Notes under the pieces: generated by a model
The model's database searches: none
Seen by the model: the letters and a program-made list of their open reading frames with translations, nothing else
Told to the model about the DNA's origin: nothing
Part shown: positions 1 through 6,563 of the stretch, piece by piece
How the letters are laid out: each line of letters starts with the position of its first letter
Numbering within the stretch: position 1 is the stretch's first letter
Program-made: the position numbers and the translations under genes
DNA from: UBA668 sp049424465
GTDB taxonomy: Bacteria > Actinomycetota > Acidimicrobiia > Acidimicrobiales > Ilumatobacteraceae
DNA: 6,966 bases
Direction of reading: 5' to 3'
NCBI GenBank assembly: GCA_049424465.1
Contig: JBMSSR010000156.1
Span: 1 to 6,966 of the forward strand

Positions 1-876
1 GCTGCCCAACGTCGCCTTCGTGGACGGAGACCCGTCGGTGACGACGACGAACGGCTCACGGGCGTACGCATCGCGGAGCGCATCGAGGAGGGTCGACGTC
101 GACACCGCATCATCTGCAGGACGGGCGTAACAGGTGGCGAGGATGCCACGGTTCATCGGCGCGAGGTGGGGGGTGAAGAGCACCTGCGCGCCCACCTCCT
201 GCTCGATCTCCGGCGTGTGACGGTGGTCGAGGAGGCCGTACGCCTGCACGTCCTCGTCGACCGTGCAGAACTGCGACGAGTGCGTGAGCCCGCGACCAGC
301 ACCGCTGACGCCCGTGATGCTGTCGACGATGACGCCGGACCGCTCGATGAGACCGGCATCGACCAATGGTGCGAGCGCAAGCGTGGCCGCAGTGACATGG
401 CAGCCCGGTGTCGCGACGAGTCGCGCCCCGGCGAGGTGAGCCCGATGGCGCTCGGGCAACCCGTACACGGCATCGGCGAGCAGTGCCGGCTGGTCGTGCT
501 GGAAGCCGTACCAGGTGGGGTACTGCGAGGCGTCCTTGAGCCGGTAGGCCGCGGAGAGGTCGACGACGCACCCGACCCGACCGACCAACTGCGGCACCAG
601 CGCGAGGCTCGCGTCGTGGGGCAGGCACAGGAACACCACGTCGACGCCGTCGACGGCAGCCTCGTCGAAGGCCGAGAACGTCAGGTCCGGGTACCGGGCG
701 GCGAGGCTGGGGTACAGCGACGCAGCGCGAGTCCCGACCTGCGTGTCGCCCGTCGCAGCCACCACGTCGAACGTGGGGTGCTGGGCGCTGAGCCGCAGCA
801 GTTCGGCGCCGGTGAAGCCGGAGGCGCCGAGAATGGCGACCCGCGTGCGCTCGGTCTGGGCTGACAGGGACATCAT
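1..876 (-). CDS. argC: N-acetyl-gamma-glutamyl-phosphate reductase ArgC (C-terminus cut by window edge)
   Basis: ArgC carries out the third step of arginine biosynthesis, the NADPH-dependent reduction of N-acetylglutamyl 5-phosphate to N-acetylglutamate semialdehyde, in the cytoplasm. Translating the minus strand gives 292 codons to the window edge; the family is about 345 residues, so roughly 50 C-terminal residues are missing. Seen in the sequence: the dinucleotide-binding loop GASGFTGAE at residues 17-25; DLSAAYRLKD at 106-115 (usually SADFRLKD); the active-site cysteine at residue 159 in TPGCHVTAA; the TGVSGAGR loop at 188-195; the HRHTPEI motif at 218-224, which carries the catalytic histidine; and PHLAPMNRGI near 236-245. 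The frame is open to the last codon, which lies in the usual STKATLGS region. Two ATG codons stand side by side (876 and 873). I chose 876 because a -10-like box sits six bases before it and there is no Shine-Dalgarno sequence, which suggests a leaderless mRNA. argJ, argB and argD probably follow outside the window. Confidence 0.96.
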   Translation of the reverse strand, partial: MMSLSAQTERTRVAILGASGFTGAELLRLSAQHPTFDVVAATGDTQVGTRAASLYPSLAARYPDLTFSAFDEAAVDGVDVVFLCLPHDASLALVPQLVGRVGCVVDLSAAYRLKDASQYPTWYGFQHDQPALLADAVYGLPERHRAHLAGARLVATPGCHVTAATLALAPLVDAGLIERSGVIVDSITGVSGAGRGLTHSSQFCTVDEDVQAYGLLDHRHTPEIEQEVGAQVLFTPHLAPMNRGILATCYARPADDAVSTSTLLDALRDAYAREPFVVVTDGSPSTKATLGS

Positions 877-882
877 CGGATG

Positions 883-911
883 AGAATACGTCAAGATGCA
901 TGATCATGCAA
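883..911 (-). promoter_or_regulatory. Probable leaderless promoter of argC
   Basis: On the minus strand a -10-like hexamer TATTCT (888 to 883, fitting the actinobacterial TAnnnT pattern) lies exactly six bases before the A of the argC ATG at 876. A TTG-starting -35-like hexamer TTGCAT (911 to 906) lies 17 bases upstream of it. There is no purine-rich Shine-Dalgarno sequence between the -10 box and the ATG. Together these features are what is expected of a promoter whose transcription start is the first base of the start codon, a common arrangement in actinobacteria. This is an inference from spacing; the -35 match is only in its first three bases. Confidence 0.55.
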
Positions 912-912
912 C
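895..912. promoter_or_regulatory. ArgR-type operator (ARG box) candidate
   Basis: Bases 897-910 form a perfect 14-base palindrome, TGCATGATCATGCA. Read as an 18-base box (895-912) it has the half-site, four-base spacer, half-site layout of the arginine repressor site (E. coli TGAAT-N4-ATTCA), here as TGCAT-GATC-ATGCA. TGCAT-like half-sites are, from memory, known at Streptomyces argC. The box overlaps the predicted -35 hexamer of argC, where a bound repressor would block RNA polymerase, and it precedes the gene that ArgR classically controls in actinobacteria. No clear second box at the usual 21-base centre-to-centre distance is visible. It might also influence the divergent yqgE gene. Confidence 0.65.
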
Positions 913-954
913 ATCGGTCGTGCGAGGCACCGGTCACCGAGCCAGAATGGCGGC

Positions 955-1572
955 GTGACGGACGGGACCAGTTGGATCGCACCGGCGTCATGCCGTGGCC
1001 GATTACTGGTCGCCACACCTCCCCTCGACGACCCGAACTTCGACCACACCGTGGTGTACGTGCTCGAGCACACGCCGTCGGGGGCGATCGGCGTGGTGGT
1101 CAACCGGGTGACCGACGAGGAGTGCCCCGACGAGATCGAGCAGTGGGCACCGCTGCTCGCAGCGCCCGCTGTCGTCTTCGGCGGCGGCCCCGTCGAACCC
1201 GGTGCGCTCATCGGCGTGGCGCTCGCCGTCGGTGCGGCGGGCGATCACTGGAACCGTCTCACGGTGGGCGCGAGGGGCGACACCACCGCCGTACCGGCGG
1301 ACGAACCCATCCTCGGCTCGGTCGACCTCGCCGAGGAACCGGAGTCGATCGCCCCCGACTTCAGGGCGGTCCGCATTTTCCGTGGCTACGCCGGGTGGGG
1401 CGGCGGTCAACTGGACCGCGAACTCGACGAGGGATCGTGGATCGTCGTCGACGCGGACGTGGCCGACGTCTTCACCCTCGCCCCGGACGACCTGTGGCGG
1501 CACGTGCTGGCACGACAAGGGGGTCGCACGGCGTGGGCCGCCAACGTGCCGCTCGACCTCAGCGCGAACTAG
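955..1572 (+). CDS. YqgE/AlgH family protein (DUF179)
   Basis: This 205-residue protein belongs to the YqgE/AlgH family (DUF179). Members are small cytoplasmic proteins of unsettled biochemical function; the AlgH name comes from a Pseudomonas alginate regulator. Seen in the sequence: the family's N-terminal signature, with GRLLVATPPLDDPNF at about residues 15-29 followed by HTVVYVLEHTPSGAIGVVVNR; the glycine-rich VFGGGPVEPG segment at about 74-83; and the diagnostic FRGYAGWGGGQLDRELDEG stretch near 141-159. Length is normal for the family. The start is GTG at 955; no in-frame ATG lies just upstream, and the ATG at 947 is out of frame. No Shine-Dalgarno sequence is evident. A weak -10-like CAGAAT (943-948) sits six bases before the GTG, mirroring the leaderless argC start, but it has no convincing -35. 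The gene is the only plus-strand gene here, diverging from argC and converging on pheT. Nothing in it suggests transfer, and codon style matches the neighbours. Confidence 0.93.
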   Translation: MTDGTSWIAPASCRGRLLVATPPLDDPNFDHTVVYVLEHTPSGAIGVVVNRVTDEECPDEIEQWAPLLAAPAVVFGGGPVEPGALIGVALAVGAAGDHWNRLTVGARGDTTAVPADEPILGSVDLAEEPESIAPDFRAVRIFRGYAGWGGGQLDRELDEGSWIVVDADVADVFTLAPDDLWRHVLARQGGRTAWAANVPLDLSAN

Positions 1573-1575
1573 CGG

Positions 1576-1598
1576 GGCCGTCCGCCCGTCGGACAGCC
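1576..1598. terminator. Hairpin between convergent genes, possible bidirectional terminator
   Basis: The 44-base gap between the yqgE stop and the pheT stop contains an inverted repeat. GGC (1576-1578) pairs with GCC (1596-1598), a C/A mismatch follows, then GTCCG (1580-1584) pairs with CGGAC (1590-1594) around a five-base loop. There is no T-run on either side, so it is not a canonical intrinsic terminator. Its place between two converging stops, and the tolerance of actinobacteria for terminators without a U-tract, make a two-way terminator plausible. Confidence 0.4.
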
Positions 1599-1616
1599 AC
1601 GTGCGGGTCGGCGCGA

Positions 1617-3965
1617 TCAGGCGCGCAGTGATGCACCGAGCTTCTCGACTGCGGCGACCGCCTTGGCACGCACCTGGGCGATGTCGGCGTCGGTGAGCGT
1701 GCGGTCGGCGAGCTGCAGCCTCAGTCGGAACGCCAGACTGCGCGCGTCGGCCGCCACGCCCTGGCCGCGGTAGACGTCGAAGAGCGACAGGTCGACGAGA
1801 CTCGAACCTGCACCCTGACGGATCGCCTTGTCGACCTTCTCGGCCGTCACCGAGTCGGGCACCACGAACGCGAGGTCGAGGTCGGACGACGGAAAGCGAC
1901 TCGTCGACCTCCATTGCGGCACCTTCGGCTCGATCGCCAGCAGGGTCGTGAGCTGCAGCTCGAGCACCGCCACCCGCTCGTCGATGCCGTACGCATCGAG
2001 CACATCGGGGTGCACCTCGCCGACCCGACCGATGACGTCCTTGCCGAGCGACAGCGTCGCCGATCGACCGGGGTGCAGCCCACGCGGCACTACCGACTGA
2101 TCGAGACGGGCACCCCACCCCATCGCCGACGCCAGTTCGCGCCACACCTCGACCGCAGCCGTCGCGTCGCGCCCGGCGAGCACGACCCCGAGCGCCTCGT
2201 GCTCGGCAGGCAGCACCTCGTCGGACGGCGGGTACACGTGACCGACCTCGAACATCGACGCGCCCGGGGTTCGGTGCGACTCGTTGAACGCAACGGCCTT
2301 CAGCAAACCCGGGCGCAGCGACGTCCGCAGCACGTCGTCGCCCACCACCAGCGGATTGACGAGCCGCACGGCGTCGGAGGACAGCCCCGCCCGTTCGAGG
2401 TCGCCGTCGCTGAGGAACGGGTGCGGCATCGCCTCGCTGAGGCCGAGGCCGAGCAGCACGTCGCGGAGTCGTCGACGTCGGTGCTGCACCGGCGACAGGC
2501 CGCCGGGGAGCGACGACTTGGGCACGGTCTTGCCGAGCAGGTCGTAGCCGTGGTGGCGGGCGACCTCCTCGACGATGTCGATCTCGAGCGTGCAGTCGGG
2601 TCGCCACGTCGGCACGCCGACGCGCAGTGCTCCGTCGACGTGCTCGACCGAGAAACCGATCGGGGTGAGCAAGCGGTCGATATCGGACGCCGTGAACGGC
2701 GAACCCAGCAGCGCACCAACACGAGACGGCCTGACGCCGATCGACGCAGGCGACGGGAAGTGGGGCGTCCGCGCGTCGACCGCCGCGGGGTGCACTGCCA
2801 GCTCGGGGCAGGTGAGTCGCAGCAGCTCGACGAAGCGAGCAACCGACACGTCGATTCCCGCCGGGTCGACACCGCGCTCGAATCGGGCCGATGCCTCGCT
2901 TCGCAGGCCGATGCGCTGGACGGTTCGCATGATCGCGACCGGCTCGAACCACGCCGCCTCGAGGGCGACCGTCGTGGTGGCGTCGCTGATCTCCGTGTTC
3001 TGGCCACCCATGATGCCCGCGAGGCCGATCGGCCGGTCGGTGGCGTCACAGATGAGCAGGTCGTCCGCGACGAGCGTGCGCTCGACACCGTCGAGCGTGA
3101 CCAGCACCTCGCCCTCGACGGCCAGCCGGATGCGGAACCCGCCGCCACCGAGGGTGTCGAGGTCGTACGCGTGATTGGGCTGGTTGGTCTCGAGCATCAC
3201 GTAGTTGCTCACGTCGACGACGTTGTTGATCGGCCGCATGCCGGCGGCGCTGAGGCGGCGAGCCATCCAGTCTGGTGACGGCCCGACACGCACTCCGCTG
3301 ATGACGACGCTCGTGAAGCGTGGGCAGCGGTCGGCCGCAACGATGTCGACGGTCGCAGTCCGCGCATCGCCACCGAGCACGAGGGGCGCGGGATCGAACG
3401 ACGTCGCCACGCCGAACCGCGGCGCCAGGTCGCGCGCCACACCGAGGTGGCCGTATGCGTCCGGGCGATTGCGCAGGACGTCGATGTCGTACACCACCTC
3501 GCGCTCGAGGCCGAGTGCGTCGCCGTACGGGATGCCGAGCGGCGTCGACGGGTCGAGCAACAGGATGCCGCTGTGGTCGTCGCCAAGACCGAGCTCGCGC
3601 GCCGAGCACAGCATTCCCTGACTGGGAATCTGCAGGATCGGCTTGGGCTCGATCACCCGGCCGTCAGGCATGACCGTGCCCGCGGTGGCGAGCGGCACCA
3701 CGTCGCCCGCCGACATGTTGAATGCCCCACACCACACGTGACGCTCGGCGCCGTCACCGGCGTCGACGAAGACGCGGTGCACCTTCGCGGCCTCGGGGTG
3801 CCGCTCGGTGCGCAGCACCCGGGCAGTGATGACACCTTGCACGGTGGCGCCGACGGTGGCGACGTTGTCGACCGCAAGACCGAGGTCGCTGAGCGTCGCT
3901 GCAATCGTGTCGACGTCATCGGGCAGCGGGGCGAGGTCGCGGAGCCAGGAATGGACGATCTTCAT
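1617..3965 (-). CDS. pheT: Phenylalanine--tRNA ligase beta subunit PheT
   Basis: PheT is the beta subunit of the cytoplasmic alpha2-beta2 phenylalanyl-tRNA synthetase. It binds tRNA-Phe and edits tRNA mischarged with tyrosine. The frame gives 782 residues, close to the usual 800 or so. Domains in order: an N-terminal MKIVHSWLRD segment; an EMAP/OB-fold tRNA-binding domain at about 40-150 (RTERHPEAAKVHR, QIPSQGMLCSARELGL); the B3/B4 editing domain at about 205-375, including NNVVDVSNYVMLE, the NQPNHAYD histidine (265), GIMGGQNTEI and RSEASARFERGVDP; the B5 domain at about 400-475, ending in EIDIVEEVARHHGYD; a catalytically inactive synthetase-like core; and a C-terminal FDX-ACB anticodon-binding domain from about 685 (SRFPSSDLDLAF to the end). 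The ATG at 3965 is chosen because it matches the family N-terminus and a GAGGA ribosome-binding sequence lies five bases upstream. The frame is open far upstream, but that part is antisense-style shadow inside pheS. Only 10 bases separate it from the pheS stop, and its Shine-Dalgarno sequence abuts that stop, so translation is probably coupled. Confidence 0.98.
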   Translation of the reverse strand: MKIVHSWLRDLAPLPDDVDTIAATLSDLGLAVDNVATVGATVQGVITARVLRTERHPEAAKVHRVFVDAGDGAERHVWCGAFNMSAGDVVPLATAGTVMPDGRVIEPKPILQIPSQGMLCSARELGLGDDHSGILLLDPSTPLGIPYGDALGLEREVVYDIDVLRNRPDAYGHLGVARDLAPRFGVATSFDPAPLVLGGDARTATVDIVAADRCPRFTSVVISGVRVGPSPDWMARRLSAAGMRPINNVVDVSNYVMLETNQPNHAYDLDTLGGGGFRIRLAVEGEVLVTLDGVERTLVADDLLICDATDRPIGLAGIMGGQNTEISDATTTVALEAAWFEPVAIMRTVQRIGLRSEASARFERGVDPAGIDVSVARFVELLRLTCPELAVHPAAVDARTPHFPSPASIGVRPSRVGALLGSPFTASDIDRLLTPIGFSVEHVDGALRVGVPTWRPDCTLEIDIVEEVARHHGYDLLGKTVPKSSLPGGLSPVQHRRRRLRDVLLGLGLSEAMPHPFLSDGDLERAGLSSDAVRLVNPLVVGDDVLRTSLRPGLLKAVAFNESHRTPGASMFEVGHVYPPSDEVLPAEHEALGVVLAGRDATAAVEVWRELASAMGWGARLDQSVVPRGLHPGRSATLSLGKDVIGRVGEVHPDVLDAYGIDERVAVLELQLTTLLAIEPKVPQWRSTSRFPSSDLDLAFVVPDSVTAEKVDKAIRQGAGSSLVDLSLFDVYRGQGVAADARSLAFRLRLQLADRTLTDADIAQVRAKAVAAVEKLGASLRA

Positions 3966-3975
3966 GACGGTCCTC

Positions 3976-4977
3976 TCAGAACTGCTCGACGAAACGCAGG
4001 TCGTTGGTGTACATCTCGCGCACGTCGGCGATGCCGTGGCGCTCCTTGGCCATGCGATCGATGCCGAACCCGAACGCGAAGCCACTCCACTCCTCGGGGT
4101 CGAGTCCCCCGGCCCGCAGCACGTTGGGGTGCACCATGCCGCACCCACCGAGCTCGAGCCAGTCTCCCGACGGTGTGCGGATGTCGAACTCGGCGGACGG
4201 CTCGGTGAACGGGAAATAGCTCGGACGCAGACGACTGGTGAAGCCGGCGCCGAAGAACGCCTGCGTGAACTTCTCGATCGTGCCGGCAAGGTCGGCGAGC
4301 GTGATGCCACGGTCGATGACAAGCCCCTCGATCTGGTGGAAGACCGCGAGGTGCGTTGCGTCGGTGGTCTCGTTACGGAACACGCGGCCCGGCATGACCA
4401 TGTAGATGGGCGGTGCGATGGTCTGCATCACACGGATCTGCACCGGCGAGGTATGGGTGCGCAGCACGGTGCTGCCGGGCGTGCCGTGATCGACGTAGAA
4501 CGTGTCGTGCATACTGCGCGCCGGGTGCATCGGGGGCATGTTGAGCGCCTCGAAGTTGTGCCAGTCGGTCTCGACCTCGGGCCCCTCGGCGATCTGGAAG
4601 CCCATGCCGACGAAGACGTCCTCGAGACGCTGCCACGCCTGCGTGACCACGTGTGCGTGACCGCGCCCGGGGCGGTGCATCGTCTCGGTGAGATCGCAGC
4701 GCTCGGCGAGCAGTTGCTCGGCACGTGCTGCACCGCGCAGCTCGCCGAGGCGCAGACCGAGCGCCTCGCTCACGGCGGCGGTCGCCTCGTTCACGGCCTG
4801 ACCCGCCGCCTTCTTCTCGTCCGCGGTCGAGAGCCGGCCGAGTCCTGCCTTGAACCCGGCGAACGGCCCCTTGCGACCGAGCAACTCGACCTCGAGTGCC
4901 TCGGCCTCGGCGAGGCTCGCGGCAGCGCGCACCCTGGCGATGGCGGCATCACGCGCCGCCAGAACCTCTTCGATCAT
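3976..4977 (-). CDS. pheS: Phenylalanine--tRNA ligase alpha subunit PheS
   Basis: PheS is the catalytic class II subunit of phenylalanyl-tRNA synthetase, which activates phenylalanine with ATP and charges tRNA-Phe. The product is 333 residues, typical for the bacterial family. Seen in the sequence: an N-terminal coiled-coil-like helical arm (residues 1 to about 95); class II motif 1 at about 120-160 (GPEVETDWHNFEALN, HPARSMHDTFY); motif 2 at about 196-217 (PGRVFRNETTDATH, FHQIEG); the phenylalanine pocket stretch FTEPSAEFDI at 257-266; and motif 3, GFAFGFGIDRMA, near 299-310. Ala301 in GFAFG corresponds to the alanine that shapes the phenylalanine pocket in E. coli PheS. The start is the ATG at 4977, with an AAGGAG ribosome-binding site (4990 to 4985) seven bases upstream. 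A GTG directly before it (4980) is too close to that site to be preferred. The frame stays open further upstream, but those codons read non-family sequence. pheT follows after 10 bases, so the two form one operon. Confidence 0.98.
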   Translation of the reverse strand: MIEEVLAARDAAIARVRAAASLAEAEALEVELLGRKGPFAGFKAGLGRLSTADEKKAAGQAVNEATAAVSEALGLRLGELRGAARAEQLLAERCDLTETMHRPGRGHAHVVTQAWQRLEDVFVGMGFQIAEGPEVETDWHNFEALNMPPMHPARSMHDTFYVDHGTPGSTVLRTHTSPVQIRVMQTIAPPIYMVMPGRVFRNETTDATHLAVFHQIEGLVIDRGITLADLAGTIEKFTQAFFGAGFTSRLRPSYFPFTEPSAEFDIRTPSGDWLELGGCGMVHPNVLRAGGLDPEEWSGFAFGFGIDRMAKERHGIADVREMYTNDLRFVEQF

Positions 4978-5141
4978 CACAGAACTCCTTCGACAGTGCC
5001 GCTGCAGTGTGGCGGCAGGGACGCATCGGTCCCCCGGACGGGCTCGCACCCCCGGGCGTGGGAGCGTCGCCGTCAGTACGTCGGCGCGCAACCCCGGCTC
5101 GCCCGGGGGCACCGAAATCGACGCAACGACATGGCGAGAGG
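4978..5141 (-). promoter_or_regulatory. pheS leader: 164-base non-coding gap with competing inverted repeats
   Basis: This gap lies between the methyltransferase stop and pheS. CGCCCGGGGG (5100-5109) is a perfect 10-base inverted match to CCCCCGGGCG (5049-5058), giving a long stem around a 41-base loop. The first of these segments can instead fold locally: CCGGGG (5103-5108) pairs with CCCCGG (5092-5097) around a five-base loop. A further small stem, GGGAC/GTCCC on the transcribed strand, lies nearer pheS at about 5021-5036. A tiny frame starts with ATG at 5132 and codes for 19 residues with one Phe (TTT) just before the repeats, ending at 5073; it lacks a ribosome-binding site. I see no convincing -10/-35 pair. 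The region could hold a terminator for the ribosomal-protein operon, an attenuator, or both. GC-rich sequence makes chance pairing easier, so confidence in a regulatory role is limited. Confidence 0.35.
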
Positions 5142-5924
5142 TTACCGGCCACGTCGTTGACGGGCGACCTCGAACGCCAGCACCGTGGTGGCCATCGCGA
5201 CGTTGAGGCTCTCGGTGGGGCCGTGGTGCGGGATCGTGACCCACTCGTCGACGGCCACGTCGTCCGGCAGGCCGTGCGCTTCGTTGCCGACCACGAGGGC
5301 GACCGGACCGACGAGGTCGGCGTCCGAGTACACCGTGCCACGGTGTGACGACGTGGCGAGCAGTCGCACGCCGGTCTCCCGCACGGCATCGAGGGCGCCG
5401 ACGACCACCGGCACGCGGAACACGCTGCCGGCGCTCGACCGCACGACCTTGGGACCGAACGGGTCGACCGACCCCGGCGTGAAGACCACTCCGTCCGCAC
5501 CGGCAGCCTCGGCAGACCGGATGATGGTGCCGGCATTACCGGGGTCGGACAGGTGCTCGCAGAGCACCAGGAATGTCGGTTGCTGCGGCAGCACCCGGTC
5601 GAGACGGCGCAGTACCGCGATGACGGGGCGCGGTGTGTCGGTGGTCGCCACGCGCTCGATGACGTTGGGCGCGAGGTAGTGGACGGGTGCGTCACACTCG
5701 ACAGGCGACGCGCCAGGGGCGACGAACTGCGCCTCGACCGACCATCCGGCGGCGACGGCTTGGGCGAGCAACGACTCCCCCGCGACCACGACGACACCCT
5801 CCTCGGAACGCGCACTGCGGCGCCCCAAGAGACGCCGCAGTCGCTGAACCTTCGGATTGGAGAACGTGAGGCCGGCCGCGCCGGCACCCTCGTTCGCGTC
5901 GAACCCCTCGCGGGAAGGGCTCAG
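5142..5924 (-). CDS. TrmH/SpoU family RNA 2'-O-methyltransferase
   Basis: A SPOUT-class, S-adenosylmethionine-dependent enzyme that probably methylates a ribose 2'-OH in 23S rRNA; the exact nucleotide cannot be told from sequence. Numbered from the start used here it has 260 residues. The N-terminal substrate-binding part contains FSNPKVQRLRRLLGRR (about 21-36) and EGVVVVAGESLL. The knotted catalytic domain shows motif 1, DPGNAGTIIR (about 127-136), with the conserved Asn and Arg; motif 2, VVGNEAHGL (about 211-219); and motif 3, IPHHGPTESLNVA (about 231-243). The start is uncertain. The first standard start codon in frame is TTG at 5828, which would remove the conserved NPKVQRLRR helix. No ATG, GTG or TTG exists in frame between that TTG and an upstream stop near 6059. 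The most fitting alternative is CTG at 5924, overlapping the rplT stop (CTGA), with AAGG seven bases upstream. A sequencing indel or a real non-standard start are both possible. The frame identity is secure; the first base is not. Confidence 0.88.
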   Translation of the reverse strand: MSPSREGFDANEGAGAAGLTFSNPKVQRLRRLLGRRSARSEEGVVVVAGESLLAQAVAAGWSVEAQFVAPGASPVECDAPVHYLAPNVIERVATTDTPRPVIAVLRRLDRVLPQQPTFLVLCEHLSDPGNAGTIIRSAEAAGADGVVFTPGSVDPFGPKVVRSSAGSVFRVPVVVGALDAVRETGVRLLATSSHRGTVYSDADLVGPVALVVGNEAHGLPDDVAVDEWVTIPHHGPTESLNVAMATTVLAFEVARQRRGR

Positions 5925-6274
5925 AGCGCCGCCTTGGCCTGGGCCACCAGCGACGCGAACGCTGCGCTGTCGGTGACAGCGAGGTCGGCGAGGACCTTGC
6001 GATCGACCTCGATGCCGGCAGCGTTGAGGCCGGCGATGAACCGGCTGTAGCTGATGTCATTGAGGCGGCATGCCGCGTTGATGCGCTGGATCCAGAGGCG
6101 GCGGAACTCGCCCTTCTTGGCGCGGCGGTCGCGGAATGCGTACTGCCCGCTCTTCATGACCTGCTCGTTGGCGGCGCGCACCGAACGGCTCTTGTTGCCG
6201 TAGTAGCCCTTCGCGCGCTCGAGGATCTGGCGGCGCTTCTTCTTCGCGCCAACGGCTCGCTTCACACGTGCCAT
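5921..6274 (-). CDS. rplT: 50S ribosomal protein L20 (bL20)
   Basis: Ribosomal protein L20 binds 23S rRNA early in large-subunit assembly and in several bacteria also represses its own operon. The product is 117 residues, the normal length. The highly basic N-terminal extension MARVKRAVGAKKKRRQILE is followed by AKGYYGNKSRSVRAANEQV, the YAFRDRRAKKGEFRRLWIQR segment, NAACRLNDISYSRFI and a C-terminal LADLAVTDSAAFASLV, all in canonical order. The ATG at 6274 has an AGGAG ribosome-binding sequence (6286 to 6282) seven bases upstream. rpmI ends 54 bases before it, a spacing consistent with one operon; I saw no hairpin or promoter in that gap. Its stop codon overlaps the proposed CTG start of the methyltransferase gene. 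Confidence 0.98.
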   Translation of the reverse strand: MARVKRAVGAKKKRRQILERAKGYYGNKSRSVRAANEQVMKSGQYAFRDRRAKKGEFRRLWIQRINAACRLNDISYSRFIAGLNAAGIEVDRKVLADLAVTDSAAFASLVAQAKAAL

Positions 6275-6328
6275 GGTGGTACTCCTGTCTGTGTCGGTCT
6301 GGTGGGGACGGGTGCGGGACGGTCGGGG

Positions 6329-6526
6329 TCAGCGCTCGCCGAGGAGGCGCTTGATCTTGCGGGCGTCACCGGGGTGCACATCGACCTCGCCGTCGAGACG
6401 ACGGGTGCGGGTCGAGGGCTTCTTCTCGAAGAGGTGCTGGCGGTTCTGCTGCAGGCGGCGCAGCTTGCCGGTGCCGGTCTTCTTGAATCGCTTCGCAGCG
6501 GTCTTGCTGGTCTTCATCTTGGGCAT
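6329..6526 (-). CDS. rpmI: 50S ribosomal protein L35 (bL35)
   Basis: Ribosomal protein L35 is a small, very basic large-subunit protein. The 65-residue product has the standard family length and the signature start MPKMKTSKTAAKRFKKTGTGK, then LRRLQQNRQHLFEKKP, a variable middle with an acidic patch (DGEVDVHPGD), and the basic KIKRLLGER end. The ATG at 6526 is preceded by AAAGGA (6539 to 6534) at seven bases, a good ribosome-binding site. It sits between infC and rplT as in most bacteria, so the three genes are very probably co-transcribed. Confidence 0.97.
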   Translation of the reverse strand: MPKMKTSKTAAKRFKKTGTGKLRRLQQNRQHLFEKKPSTRTRRLDGEVDVHPGDARKIKRLLGER

Positions 6527-6563
6527 GAGGATGTCCTTTGACGGGGTCGCGTGGCGACGTGGT

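Noticed and set aside
110..1018. A 302-codon minus-strand frame across argC and the argC/yqgE gap
   Set aside because: It is a shifted frame of argC. The correct argC frame, open to the window edge, carries all the family motifs.
1003..2952. A 649-codon open frame on the minus strand overlapping yqgE and pheT
   Set aside because: Its translation is Arg/Ala/Gly-rich with no recognisable motif, and it overlaps two secure genes; it is the expected by-product of high GC content.
1914..3278. A 454-codon plus-strand frame antisense to pheT
   Set aside because: The composition is Arg/His/Asp/Gln-rich, as in antisense translation of a GC-rich gene, with no domain; pheT on the other strand is unambiguous.
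3966..4322. N-terminal extension of pheT into pheS
   Set aside because: The frame is open there, but the residues do not resemble PheT, and the ATG at 3965 has a ribosome-binding site and the family N-terminus.
4978..5141. T-box riboswitch ahead of pheS
   Set aside because: GGGGGACCG near 5026 recalls the T-box core, but the UGGN acceptor-pairing bulge is absent and no specifier stem with a Phe codon could be laid out.
3808..5160. A 450-codon plus-strand frame antisense to pheS and the pheT start
   Set aside because: It covers the secure pheS gene and the non-coding leader, shows no family motif, and has no ribosome-binding site.
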